DNA of 64,000 nucleotides from Candidatus Thalassarchaeaceae archaeon. GTDB taxonomy: Archaea; Thermoplasmatota; Poseidoniia; Poseidoniales; Thalassarchaeaceae. Numbering within the stretch: the stretch's first letter is position 1; each line of letters begins with the position of its first letter. Under the pieces are notes generated by a model. That model was not told the origin of the DNA, did not search any database, and worked only from the letters and a program-made list of their open reading frames with translations. The DNA lies in the NCBI GenBank assembly GCA_943841885.1, contig CALSZZ010000003.1, forward strand, positions 103,552 to 167,551, written 5' to 3'. The position numbers were made by a program, and so were the translations under genes. Shown here piece after piece: positions 53,602-63,174 of this stretch.

Positions 53602-56600
53602 ATGGTTCCAGGAGATGATGAAAAATCTGGAAAAAAAACGCTTAGAAGTCTTGCGAATACATCTTCTTCAATAAAACAATCAATGAAAAATATTGACTTA
53701 AATTCTGTAAAAGATACTGTGATAATGACACCAAATAAGATTAGAAGATCTATGTCGGGAATGACTGGTACTCAGGCTTTAGTTAAAGCACCTGTTTTAA
53801 CAGTTGTTTTATGTTTACTCGTTACTGGTTTCTTTACTTTACATTCAGGAGCTATAGATTGTAGAGAAAAGTTTCAAAATTCAATTTGTAACGAAGAATC
53901 TTCAATGAATGTAAATGGTGATTTAGAAGTTTACTTACCTGATGGTTCGCAAGTAGCAGTTTTAATAGAAGAAGTAGAAGAAGATTGGACAACAAATGTC
54001 ATGATAATCTATGTAGAGTCAGATAAATACAATATTTCCCTTCTCCCAGATTCTAGAACAGATAGATGCTATGGAAAATGCGATGAATTACGATCGAAAT
54101 GATGGTGGTGAAAATGATGAAATAATATATGTTTTATCTCTTTCTGCTGTAATCAAAGAAGTTAATTCTAGTGCTGGCAGAGTAGCTAAAGCATTTACGT
54201 CAGGGTTAGGAACAGCACTTGGCCAAGATGAACTTGCTGAACAGTTTAATGAAATAATTGATGAGCAGCAAGATATTTTAGGAAACTACGCTATACCTGA
54301 TGACCAACCCAGAGTTGATCAGATATTAGGGGAAATGCCTCAAAATGCTTTAGATAAACTAGTCAGAGATGTTGGTGGTTCAGGTGCGGAACAGAATCTC
54401 AATGATTCTGGAGTACCTCAATGGAATCGGGCAGTTATAATCATGGGAATCTCAAGTGACGCGGATGTCCCCGGAATCATTGAATTGACTCAAAGTAATA
54501 TTGATAATCTAAAGAATGTCATAAATGAATCATCAGACAAACCATATCCAGAGAACACATATTGGTCAGAGTTAGGCCTCAACATGACATTAACCGGACC
54601 CGCTCCTATCACTAACGCAGTTACTGAAGAATCTTTCAATCTCTTTTGGAACGTATTTCCAATTGGTGTCGTCTTAGTAGCCGTAACCTTATTCTTATTC
54701 CATTGCGACTTATTACAAACAGGAAGGTTTCGACTTGTTCAAGGAGTTAAGGTATTAATAATCGCAGGTCTGCCAACTTTATGTTCAGTTTTCTTGACAA
54801 TGGGTATCATAGGATTTACCAACTATGAAGTTACAATGACTGTAATTATTGTCGGACCGATTGTTCTTGCACTAGGTGTATCATATGGGCTTCACATAAC
54901 AAATCGTTACGCAGAATCTAAAGGTACACCAGAAGAAAAAATAGATGAGGCTTTGAACTCCACTGGAAGAGCAGTGTTTTCTCTCTGCTATGACAACTAT
55001 AATTGGTTTTATTTCCTTAGCTTTTACTCCGATGAGCACCGATACAAACTGTTGGTATGGTCTCTTAGCAGGGGGCATTGTTGTAGTATATGTGATGACG
55101 ATGCTGATGGTACCCAACTTAACGTTATTATTAGATTTAAAGAAACCTTCTCATCCTCCTCCTCGATGTATTTGTGAACTTCTGCTGTTCATGTACCTAG
55201 TAAATTGGACTAAAGACTAGCTTTAGCAGTGTATTTGTCTGATTAGCTATGACTTATCTCTGCTGGATATTTCTAGACAACATAGTCGAAGCAAATCTTG
55301 ACCTTGTTGGATATGGCCCCAGAAGAAGGTTGAGTGCGGTGCAAGCGATGAAACTATATTCAGTGATGAGTTCGAGTCAGGGACAGCCCGGATTTATCTA
55401 TTAGTATCAGAAGCACCATCTTGGCGCAGTACCATCGTTTTCATTTATCTGCCGACCGTCCATATGACCCTTCTAGCGGGTATGGAAAATTTAGAAAGAC
55501 TCGAGCGGCAATGCGCTAGAAGTTGACAACAGCTACTGCGGTTTCCATAGTTTTCCTGATGAAAGCCATTGCTGTATCGTGTAAATGTTATCGGGTGCTC
55601 CAATATTGCCGATATAATCGACGACACTCTCCTGGTCCGCTACCTTCACTCAATCACAAGATGCTAGCAGACATTTAGTTTTCGATAGCGGAGGCAATCT
55701 GGTAATGCATCCTTTTGGAGAACTGCTTTAGACACCTTAGATGCTCAGGAAGCTGAGGGGGGCAGACAGGCTGCAAAATTTTCTTTCTCTACGTGTTCTA
55801 CGAGAGCTCTAACGGCTGAAATGAGAGAATTATTTATATCATCGGGAGATTTTGCAGAGTAGCCTAATATATACGTCGATATGCCCTTCATGGATGTTGT
55901 AGGTACAGAAGAGGCTACTTATTTCGCTGTAACAGAATTCACGCTGCTAATTCAGGAGCTTGCAGGCACCAACGGAGAACCTCGATAGCTGCATCGGAGT
56001 TGCATCGGTGTAGCCCCCATAACAATAGAAGTTAATCGACTTAATTGTGGGATCCCAATGGAAGTCGTTATTTTTTGCATCTGGCTTTTCACTGTGATCG
56101 TACATTGGCTCTTAGTATTTAGGGACCTATTTGCTATGCATTATTGACCACACTGCCTGTAGGTTTTACTGTTGGCAATGCAATGGCTTGTTATGGATTC
56201 TTGCGGTGTGCCATCTATGTCTCTAGTTACTGTTATGATTGGATCGATACTGGTAGGAGTGGGGGTGGATTTCTCCATCCACATAGCTAACAGAGTCAGG
56301 GAGTTAGGCGGGTCCGCTAGATGCTATAAAATCTGCATGTGCGCAAGCACTGGCATGAGCTTTGTTCAGAAGCTACCACGGTTACTGCAGCAGGTATGTC
56401 TGTGCGCATTGTTTAATACCAATTCCAGCAATTCGACCGTTCATTAAGCGTGATAATTGTCATATGTACTAATTGTTGCGGCTCTTTCTGCACTACTTTT
56501 ATTGCCTGCAATTTACTGCAATTAATGGTTAAAGCGAATGTGGGGGCTAACTGGCGGAGTGTCTAGATATGGTACAAAACTGCTGGCCTCAGAAGAGCGA

Positions 56601-56680
56601 TTCAGCTAGAGATGAAGCGGATGCAATTGGATGCGTCATTAATTCATGGGCTACTGCAGAAGATGCTTGGTGACGTATAG
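53602..56680 (+). pseudogene. RND/MMPL-family membrane transporter, many frameshifts
   Basis: The start is intact: ATG at 53602 behind GAGAGGG, an N-terminal membrane span near residues 66-84 and an extracellular part. The frame shifts near 54060-54075, and again near 54975-54990, where SALTTIIGFISLAFTPMS-like sequence continues in another frame. Further on, the RND segment SLVTVMIGSILVGVGVDFSI (56217 onward), with IHIANRVRELGG, and pieces such as PAIRPF are recognisable between stop codons. The end near 56680 is approximate. Only the first 450 bases and scattered later pieces are clean. It is either a decayed gene or a stretch of poor sequence. Confidence 0.7.
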
Positions 56681-56719
56681 AACTTTCATTCACTATGTTG
56701 GCCTTCGTGAGATGAACAA

Positions 56720-57225
56720 ATGAGAAATTACTGGCTTGATGAAGAGTGAACCTCATGTTTACCCATGGGAGACATGCTAGTTTCTGAAGGACGGAGACAC
56801 GCACTGGGACGGAGTGAGAAATTATCAAGCCAGAAATATGATGAGAGATGATATGAAATTAGGTGATTTGGTACTATTTTATCATTCGAATTGTAAACCA
56901 CCGCATGTTGCCGGTGTGGCCAAAATATGCTAGAGAAGCTTATCCTGATTTCACATCCTGGGCTCAAGACCCTTCGTCTAATTATTTTGACCCTGAGAAG
57001 GCTACTCCTGAAAATCCAAGATGGTTGATGGTTGATATCGAAGCCTTTAGTTGAAGTAATTGAATAGGACAGTGGTCTCTACCTGATTTAATGAGACATA
57101 ACCCTACTCTTGGAGGGTATGCCGCTATCTAATGAAAGGGAGTAGGTTATCGGTACAACCAGTGCCTGAAGAGCATTTTGGTATAATTATTTGTCAATAT
57201 GGGTGGCCGCAAAGGATTACCATAA
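56720..57225 (+). pseudogene. EVE-domain protein (thymocyte nuclear protein 1-like), broken by several frameshifts
   Basis: Pieces in different frames line up in order as an EVE domain: MRNYWL then [34 protein letters not shown] with [33 protein letters not shown] and finally RLSVQPVPEEHFGII. At least five single-base shifts or substitutions separate them (e.g. an extra T after TGGCT near 56735). EVE domains recognise modified bases. Ends are approximate. Confidence 0.72.
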
Positions 57226-57243
57226 TTTCATAAAAATTATAGT

Positions 57244-57572
57244 GGGCATGTCTCTCGGTGGACGCTACGTCATGCCTCGACAATGTTGAGTCATCGAATC
57301 TCCTCAGCCCCGCTATCCCAAGGCATCCAGCATCCCCGGTCGGGTTGCTCGCTTCCGCGCCTGACCTGGTTCCCGGGTATAAAATAGTCAATTCTTCCCT
57401 CCGGAAGAACATCGTATCAACCTGGATCTCTTGGGGGCGAAGCGTCGACGTTAACTGATGAGACATCAGAGGCTCGTCTACGCCGCCCTCGAACTTCAGG
57501 CCACCATTATCAACGATTTGTGGAATATAGAACACGTCAACGCTCCCCCTAGCCCATATCGGGGATAAGCCC
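57244..57572 (-). ncRNA. Signal recognition particle RNA (7S)
   Basis: GC-rich against its AT-rich surroundings. On the minus strand, helix 6 is a perfect 7-bp stem (TTCTTCC/GGAAGAA) capped by GGAG at 57392-57409. Helix 8 is GGTCAGGCGCGGAAGCGAGCAACC (57342-57365, written here as RNA-sense DNA in parts) with the GGAA loop at 57353-57356 and the AGCA motif. Helix 5 segments GATCCAG/CTGGATG, CCCAAG/CTTGGG and GCCCC/GGGGC pair in order. Terminal GGGC/GCCC pairing suggests the ends. SRP RNA binds SRP54 and SRP19 for membrane targeting. The 5' Alu part was not resolved in detail. Confidence 0.85.
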
Positions 57573-57590
57573 ATCACGTATCAATTAATC

Positions 57591-57603
57591 CATTTATTTA
57601 ATT
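57591..57603 (-). promoter_or_regulatory. TATA-like box for SRP RNA
   Basis: TTAAATAAATG on the minus strand lies about 20-30 bases ahead of the inferred RNA 5' end near 57572, as expected for an archaeal promoter. It overlaps the end of the ccmE-like gene. Based on spacing and composition only. Confidence 0.5.
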
Positions 57604-57987
57604 ATCAACTGTTTCATATTTAGAAGGACATCCTGTAATAACTTCTGATGCTTGAATATTCCAAGAATCATTAATTTCAACTAGCTTTCCTTTAACAGCA
57701 ACAGGTAAACCTTCTTGGAAACCTTCCGGTATTGAAGCGGTAGAAAAGTCAATAATTAAATATTGATTATTACCGGTTAATGTGAAAATTTTTTCATCAA
57801 TAATCAAACTATTATTGACTACATCTCCTCTTACAAATAATTCCTTATTTTCATAATTATCTGGATTAGCCATTATTTCATCAACAGAATATTGTACCTC
57901 GGGCTCTACTGATATAAACATCAATAAAAGTAATGAGGACATTGCTATTGAAATAATAATTAATTTAGTTTTTTTGTTCGCTACCAT
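57598..57987 (-). CDS. ccmE: CcmE-like haem chaperone, CxxxY type
   Basis: Membrane-anchored OB-fold protein. From ATG at 57987 it has 129 residues: a basic N-terminus, one membrane span (about 9-27), and a beta-barrel domain with FVRGDVV near residue 51 and LPVAVKGKLVE near residue 94. The haem-binding segment is CPSKYE (Cys120 to Tyr124), where the usual histidine is replaced by cysteine in a CxxxY motif known from some archaeal and sulfate-reducer CcmE proteins. A GTG at 58014 overlapping pyrD is an alternative start. No other ccm gene is seen in the window. Confidence 0.78.
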   Translation of the reverse strand: MVANKKTKLIIISIAMSSLLLLMFISVEPEVQYSVDEIMANPDNYENKELFVRGDVVNNSLIIDEKIFTLTGNNQYLIIDFSTASIPEGFQEGLPVAVKGKLVEINDSWNIQASEVITGCPSKYETVDN

Positions 57988-58010
57988 ATTGTACAACTCT
58001 AAAAATATAA

Positions 58011-59111
58011 TCACTTATGTTTGTAACCCACTGCCTCAGAAATACTACTAAAGCCTTGTTCAATACGTTTCTCTTTAATCCCTTTAACTATTGAAGATAC
58101 AACGGAAGGCCCTTTGAAAACTAATGAAGAATATAATTGTATAAGAGAGGCTCCGGATGTTATAGAAGACCATGCAGTATCTGGAGATTCAATACCTCCA
58201 ACTCCAATGATCGGGATTTTCCCTTGAGTCTGATTAAAAATTAACTCTATTACCTCTTTGGACCTATTATGAAGTGGCCTTCCTGATAGGCCGCCCTCTT
58301 CCGAAAAAATACGCCTAGATTGGGCATTAGTGGGGTTTGGCTTTACTACAGTAGTATTTGTTGCTACAAAACCATCTATATTATTTCTAATAGCAACATT
58401 AAGTGAATCTAAAATCTGGTCATTTGTCCTATCCGGAGATAATTTCAATAATATAGGTTTATCGTCGTTAATAAGGCGTACTTGGTTACATGCTTTTAAT
58501 ATAGAATCAAGATATGTTTCTCCTTGAAGATCCCGTAAGTTGGGCGTATTAGGAGATGAGACATTTAATACAAAAAAATCAGCATAATCCCATAGAATTT
58601 TCAAAGTTTCGGAATAATCTTCTGGGGAATCTATATTCGAAACTTTACTAGAACGACCAATATTTGCAGCGATGGGTATATCTGGCCACTTATTAGATAA
58701 TTTACGTGAAAGTAATTTATCTTTAATTGCTAAGGCCCCAGGGTTATTGAGTCCCATTCTATTTACCAATGCATTTTCTTTATTTGCCCTGAACATCCTT
58801 GGTTTAGGATTACCTTCTTGAGGGAATCTAGTTATCCCTCCATATTCTCCCCATGAGAAACCCAAGGCTGACCAAGAAGATAGAGCGTCAGCTCCTTTAT
58901 CGAATCCAGCTGCCAAACCTAAAGGGTGCTGAAATAATGTATTGAATACTTCTATTGGTTCGGATGGTGCCGAATAAGCAGAATTAAGAATTTTTTGTCC
59001 AATATTTTTTTGACCAAAGTTAGTGAGAAAATTTATACTCATTTTATGAGACTTTTCTGAATTTATTCCTTTGAGTAGCGGAAATAAAAGAGTTCTATAA
59101 GGCAGACCCAT
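58011..59111 (-). CDS. pyrD: Dihydroorotate dehydrogenase, class 2 (quinone-linked)
   Basis: Oxidises dihydroorotate to orotate in pyrimidine synthesis, passing electrons to membrane quinone. From ATG at 59111 the 366 residues include NPLGLAAGFDKGA-like HPLGLAAGFDKGADAL near residue 48, RMGLNNPGA near residue 93, VLNVSSPNTPNLRDLQ near residue 150 with the catalytic serine, and GVGGIESPDTAW near residue 314. The amphipathic N-terminal helices (LLFPLLKGINSEKSHKMS) typical of class 2 are present. The frame is open to 59327, but that part is unlike the family. A menaquinone-type acceptor would fit the futalosine genes at 9-12 kb. Confidence 0.92.
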   Translation of the reverse strand: MGLPYRTLLFPLLKGINSEKSHKMSINFLTNFGQKNIGQKILNSAYSAPSEPIEVFNTLFQHPLGLAAGFDKGADALSSWSALGFSWGEYGGITRFPQEGNPKPRMFRANKENALVNRMGLNNPGALAIKDKLLSRKLSNKWPDIPIAANIGRSSKVSNIDSPEDYSETLKILWDYADFFVLNVSSPNTPNLRDLQGETYLDSILKACNQVRLINDDKPILLKLSPDRTNDQILDSLNVAIRNNIDGFVATNTTVVKPNPTNAQSRRIFSEEGGLSGRPLHNRSKEVIELIFNQTQGKIPIIGVGGIESPDTAWSSITSGASLIQLYSSLVFKGPSVVSSIVKGIKEKRIEQGFSSISEAVGYKHK

Positions 59112-59335
59112 TGTTAACCCGAGAAGGCAATATTCTTCAATAGTTGTGTACCATAGAGTAATTATGTCTCCTTCTGCATACGATTTATGTCTCTGGGAAA
59201 TTTCACGGAGAGCGTTGAGATCTGAGAAATTAATGTTTTCCTTTGATAAAAAAACTAAAATAAATATACAAAAATTAAGTAATATTATTTCTGACTCAGC
59301 ACCATCGATAATAATTGAAATGAACAAAGATGGTG

Positions 59336-59588
59336 ATGGAAAAAAAAAATCATATTGAAATCTTTAATCTTGAGAAAAGAATAGGAATTATAGGCCTTCA
59401 AGAACCAAAAAAATATTGATTGTTTATGGATTCCTACAGAAATTAACACATTTTGGGAAGATTTTGAAAGAAAAATCTCACATCTAGTTGATGCGGGATA
59501 CCCTGGTTGCATAGGATGCGGCGGACCAGGTTCAGAAGAGGAATGGGATGAAAATAAATACCGAATTCAATTTAGAGAAATGAAGTAA
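59336..59588 (+). pseudogene. Small cysteine-containing protein, single frameshift in a run of seven As
   Basis: ATG at 59336 opens MEKKNHIEIFNLEKRIGIIG, ending soon after at TGA beyond the A run (59407-59413). One more A would continue it to NIDCLWIPTEINTFWEDF and DAGYPGCIGCGGPG, then stop at 59588, about 84 residues. CxxC followed by GGPG hints at metal binding. The family is not recognised. The gap 59112-59335 shows nothing else clear. Confidence 0.5.
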
Positions 59589-59692
59589 GTTTGAAACTAT
59601 GGTTATCAATAATAGAAAGTTACTCACATTTATACATAGAATATTATTCGACAAACATTAGTGAGTACCATAGTTGAGGAGGATGAAGTGAT

Positions 59693-61957
59693 TTGAAATT
59701 AATGATTATGGAATCTGGTGCTAAAGCGAAGACCGTTAAAAAATATCTAGGAAAGGGATGGATAGTTGATGCTTGTGGCGGACACATTGATAGATTGCCA
59801 TCAAAGAAAGGAGAAAAAGGAAAAAATGATGCAATGTGGTATTCTGACTCAGATAAACTTCCAGAAGCCCCTTGGACCTCAGATAGAAATAAAAAAGAGA
59901 AAATTAACAAAATAATAAAAAATGCTAAATCTAAAAAAGTTGATGAAGTATTCATTGCTACAGACCCCGATAGAGAAGGGGAATTTATTGCATGGAGGTT
60001 GAGTGAAACTTTTACCAAAGCAGGATTTAAAAATCAAAGGAGAGTTGTATTTAATGAAGTTACAGAGGAATCTGTTCTAGAAGCACTAACAAGAAATGAT
60101 GCAATAGATTTCAAGATAGTTGATGCCGCAAAAGTTAGAATGTTTATGGATCGTCTAATAGGATGGGAATGTGCAAATGTTAGTAGAAGATCAGGTATTG
60201 GATCGATGGGGCGTGTACAAACTCCGACGTTGGGATTTATTGTTGAAAAAGAGTTAGAAAGAGAAATTCATATACCAAAGAAATATCATAGTGTTAATTT
60301 TAATTCTGGTGAAGTTAAATTCAAAATTAGATTTCATGAAAAAAATGATGATAATGCCTGGATAGATGAATCTGGCGAAAAGCCTAAACATTTCCCTGAC
60401 AGAACTTTTGATTTGGATTTAGCTCAAAAATCTATTAAATTACTCAAAGAGAATAAAAAAATTCAACTAAAATCTATTAAAAATAGTAAACAGCACAGAA
60501 AACCGAAGCCCCCATTCACCACAGATACGTTATTGCAGGCTTCAAATTCTTCATTGGGTTGGTCTTTAAAGAAAACTAGTGATATTGCAGGAGAATTGTA
60601 TAACAAGGGTCATATTACCTACATAAGAACTGATTCAACTAGAACCAATCAAGATGCACGTGATGAAATTAAAGAATATATATTAACAGAATTTGGCAGT
60701 GATTTTATTGGTCAAGGAATACTAGGAAACGACGTTAAGAAGGAGTCTACAAAAATTCAAGATGCTCATGAAGCTATCAGACCAACTAGACCAAAAATTA
60801 ATCAAATAAATGAAAAAGACGATGATTTGAAGAAATTGTATAGACTAATCTGGTCACGTTTTGCAGGAAGTCAGATGTCTGAATCAATTCGAGAGAATAG
60901 ATCGATAAATGCCATTACAAAAGGTTTGGAAATGGATATTACAGGAACTGTTTCTTGGAGAATTCATGCAGGATGGGAAGAGGTATTTCAAGAATACCAT
61001 GGAAAAGTAAGAACAAAACCTCCGCTAAATAAATTAGAAGTAGACGCAGTATGGTCAATTGATATAAACAGTGATAATCCAGAATTGATTAGTGATCAAA
61101 CGAAACCTCCAAGAAGATATTCAGAAAGTTCCATAGTTCAAGAAATGAAAAAGGCAGGAATTGGTAGACCGTCTACCTATGTTTCTATGGTTCAAAGAAT
61201 AGTTGCTAAGGGATATGTTGAGAAAAAAAGTGGTTCATTAATTCCTACTGAGAATGGAAAGAGGTTGTGGTTAGAAGTAGTTCCATTGTATAATAATCAT
61301 TCAGAAAAGGTTGTATTGTTTAGTACTAAATTTACTTCAATAATGGAGTCTAAACTAGATGACATTGCTAACAATAACGATAATTCATCTGAAGTATGGC
61401 ATGAATTTGTTAAAGATTTTTATGATATACATAAAAGAGCTGATGATGATTCCAAAAATATACCCTCTGTAAAGCAAATAAATCTTCTAAAAGATCTTTT
61501 GAATAACATAAATAAAATAGATCGGGAAAATATTCTAAAAGGTAAAGAGATAAATTTATTGACTAGAGAAGAAATTAAACCGATTATAGATAATGCAATG
61601 AAAATAGCTGGACCAAGAAAAGCAAGTAATAAACAGATTGATTTGATAATTAAAAAATGTGATCAATTAGGAATAAATTTAGAAGAGATTTTAAAAGAAA
61701 ATAATATTGAAGATTTAGAGGCATTGACTGGAGGTAGTAACGGCACAGCAAGTATAGTCATTGGACAATTATTTGATATTGGTGGTAAAGAACCAGCCAC
61801 TGAAAAACAAATTAAAGCAATAAGAAATATATCGAAGTATTTGGAAATTAAAATAGAAGATGCAATGGCGATTGTAAAGACTACAACAATAGAAGAAATT
61901 AATAAAAAAGATGCTAGTGAGTTAATTGGAAAAATGAAGAAAATGAAAAAGAAATAG
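59693..61957 (+). CDS. topA: DNA topoisomerase I (type IA)
   Basis: Relaxes negatively supercoiled DNA. The 754 residues carry the Toprim motifs IMESGAKAKTVKKYLG near residue 5 and ATDPDREGEF (89-98), then the catalytic tyrosine in GHITYIRTDSTR (Tyr310). DAHEAIRPT near residue 350 and GIGRPSTYVSMVQRI near residue 490 complete the core. The C-terminal 200 residues lack zinc ribbons and instead contain a helical region with repeated KQI/NKQID elements. Start is TTG at 59693 behind GAGGAGG. The frame is clean despite nearby frameshifted genes. Confidence 0.93.
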   Translation: MKLMIMESGAKAKTVKKYLGKGWIVDACGGHIDRLPSKKGEKGKNDAMWYSDSDKLPEAPWTSDRNKKEKINKIIKNAKSKKVDEVFIATDPDREGEFIAWRLSETFTKAGFKNQRRVVFNEVTEESVLEALTRNDAIDFKIVDAAKVRMFMDRLIGWECANVSRRSGIGSMGRVQTPTLGFIVEKELEREIHIPKKYHSVNFNSGEVKFKIRFHEKNDDNAWIDESGEKPKHFPDRTFDLDLAQKSIKLLKENKKIQLKSIKNSKQHRKPKPPFTTDTLLQASNSSLGWSLKKTSDIAGELYNKGHITYIRTDSTRTNQDARDEIKEYILTEFGSDFIGQGILGNDVKKESTKIQDAHEAIRPTRPKINQINEKDDDLKKLYRLIWSRFAGSQMSESIRENRSINAITKGLEMDITGTVSWRIHAGWEEVFQEYHGKVRTKPPLNKLEVDAVWSIDINSDNPELISDQTKPPRRYSESSIVQEMKKAGIGRPSTYVSMVQRIVAKGYVEKKSGSLIPTENGKRLWLEVVPLYNNHSEKVVLFSTKFTSIMESKLDDIANNNDNSSEVWHEFVKDFYDIHKRADDDSKNIPSVKQINLLKDLLNNINKIDRENILKGKEINLLTREEIKPIIDNAMKIAGPRKASNKQIDLIIKKCDQLGINLEEILKENNIEDLEALTGGSNGTASIVIGQLFDIGGKEPATEKQIKAIRNISKYLEIKIEDAMAIVKTTTIEEINKKDASELIGKMKKMKKK

Positions 61958-61966
61958 TTGGTATTT

Positions 61967-63172
61967 ATGATTTATAATTATGATGTTGTAGTGGTCGGAG
62001 CAGGTCCGATTGGAGGTTATCTTTCAAAAAATTTGTCTGAACTCGGTCATAATGTACTATTAATAGAAGAACATGCTGAAATAGGTAGACCATTTCAATG
62101 TGCAGGGTTAGTTAATCCTGGAGCAATGGAAAAAGTCGGTTTAGAAGATACTGCACTTACTAGAATTTGGGGTGCTAGACTTCATAGTCCCTCTGGAACT
62201 TTTATAGAAATAGGAGATCCCTCAATAACTAGGACTTGGTCAGTATGTAGAAAATTATTTGATGAGCAAGTGGTAATACAATCTATAAAATCTGGTACTG
62301 AATTATGGTTATCAAGTAATCCAATATCAGCAGATATTAAAGAAGATTATGTAGATTTAATAATAAATGTAGATGGTTCAGAAACTAAAGTTAGAACCAA
62401 ATTATTGTGTGGTGCCGACGGTGCACATTCATGGGTAAGAAGAAAATTCAAGATGGGCCGACCAAAAGAAATGATGATTGGTTTACAGATAGAAGTTACT
62501 GGATATGAATCTCAAGAAGGCTGTTTGGAATTATTCACTGGAGATAATATATCGCCAGGTTTTTTTTCATGGGCGATTCCTTCCGGAGATACTACTAGGA
62601 TTGGAGTATGGAGTAAACCGAATTTACTAGGCAAGGAATCATGTGAAAATTTCTTAAATAATCTGATGAATAATTCCCCTTGGAAAGATAAATTTTCTCA
62701 GTGTAAAGAAGTCGGTAGATTTTGTGGCCCTGTTCCAAGTGGAATATTGAAAAAACCAATGATAGAAAGAGTAGCATTATTCGGTGATGCAGCGGGTATT
62801 TGTAAACCTACAACCGGAGGAGGAATTGGTCCTGGTTTTAAGCAAGTAGACATTTTGGTTCCTCTACTAAGTAAAGCAATCTCAGACAATAATTTATCCA
62901 ATAAGAAAATGACACAAATAACTAGTAGTTTAAATGAAATGAAAAGAAACCATAGAAGGAAGAGAGCACTAAGAGATGCATTTCTAACTGAAGTTAGTGA
63001 AGAAGAATTGGATAAAATTTTTGATATTTGGTCAAGGCCAGAAGTTATTAAATTAATAAATGAATTAGGAGATATAGAAAATCCGATTCCATTAGGTTTG
63101 AGAATGTTGAAGGATGTTCCAGAATTTAGAAAATTTGCGAAAAAGGCAGCAATGGCAATTTTATGGGGTTAA
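61967..63172 (+). CDS. Geranylgeranyl reductase family protein (archaeal lipid saturation)
   Basis: FAD-dependent enzyme that reduces isoprenoid double bonds of archaeal lipids. From ATG at 61967 about 401 residues: YDVVVVGAGPIGGYLSKNLS near residue 4 (dinucleotide-binding), EEHAEIGRPFQCAGLVNPGA near residue 33, GADGAHSWVRRKF near residue 148, and ALFGDAAGICKPTTGGGIGPG near residue 268 (second FAD motif with the hallmark KPTTGGG). A TTG nine bases earlier is less likely. It is followed directly by a partial membrane protein. Confidence 0.92.
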   Translation: MIYNYDVVVVGAGPIGGYLSKNLSELGHNVLLIEEHAEIGRPFQCAGLVNPGAMEKVGLEDTALTRIWGARLHSPSGTFIEIGDPSITRTWSVCRKLFDEQVVIQSIKSGTELWLSSNPISADIKEDYVDLIINVDGSETKVRTKLLCGADGAHSWVRRKFKMGRPKEMMIGLQIEVTGYESQEGCLELFTGDNISPGFFSWAIPSGDTTRIGVWSKPNLLGKESCENFLNNLMNNSPWKDKFSQCKEVGRFCGPVPSGILKKPMIERVALFGDAAGICKPTTGGGIGPGFKQVDILVPLLSKAISDNNLSNKKMTQITSSLNEMKRNHRRKRALRDAFLTEVSEEELDKIFDIWSRPEVIKLINELGDIENPIPLGLRMLKDVPEFRKFAKKAAMAILWG

Positions 63173-63174
63173 AA

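Noticed and set aside
54881..55117. Minus-strand frames in the damaged region (also 55445-55627, 56589-56967)
   Set aside because: They oppose recognisable RND and EVE fragments on the plus strand and show no family pattern.
57194..57577. Minus-strand 127-codon open frame
   Set aside because: It lies over the GC-rich SRP RNA, whose helices 6, 8 and 5 are visible. The protein has no recognisable pattern.
59112..59327. Upstream extension of the pyrD frame
   Set aside because: The added 72 residues are unlike any PyrD N-terminus. ATG at 59111 gives the normal class 2 membrane-associated head.
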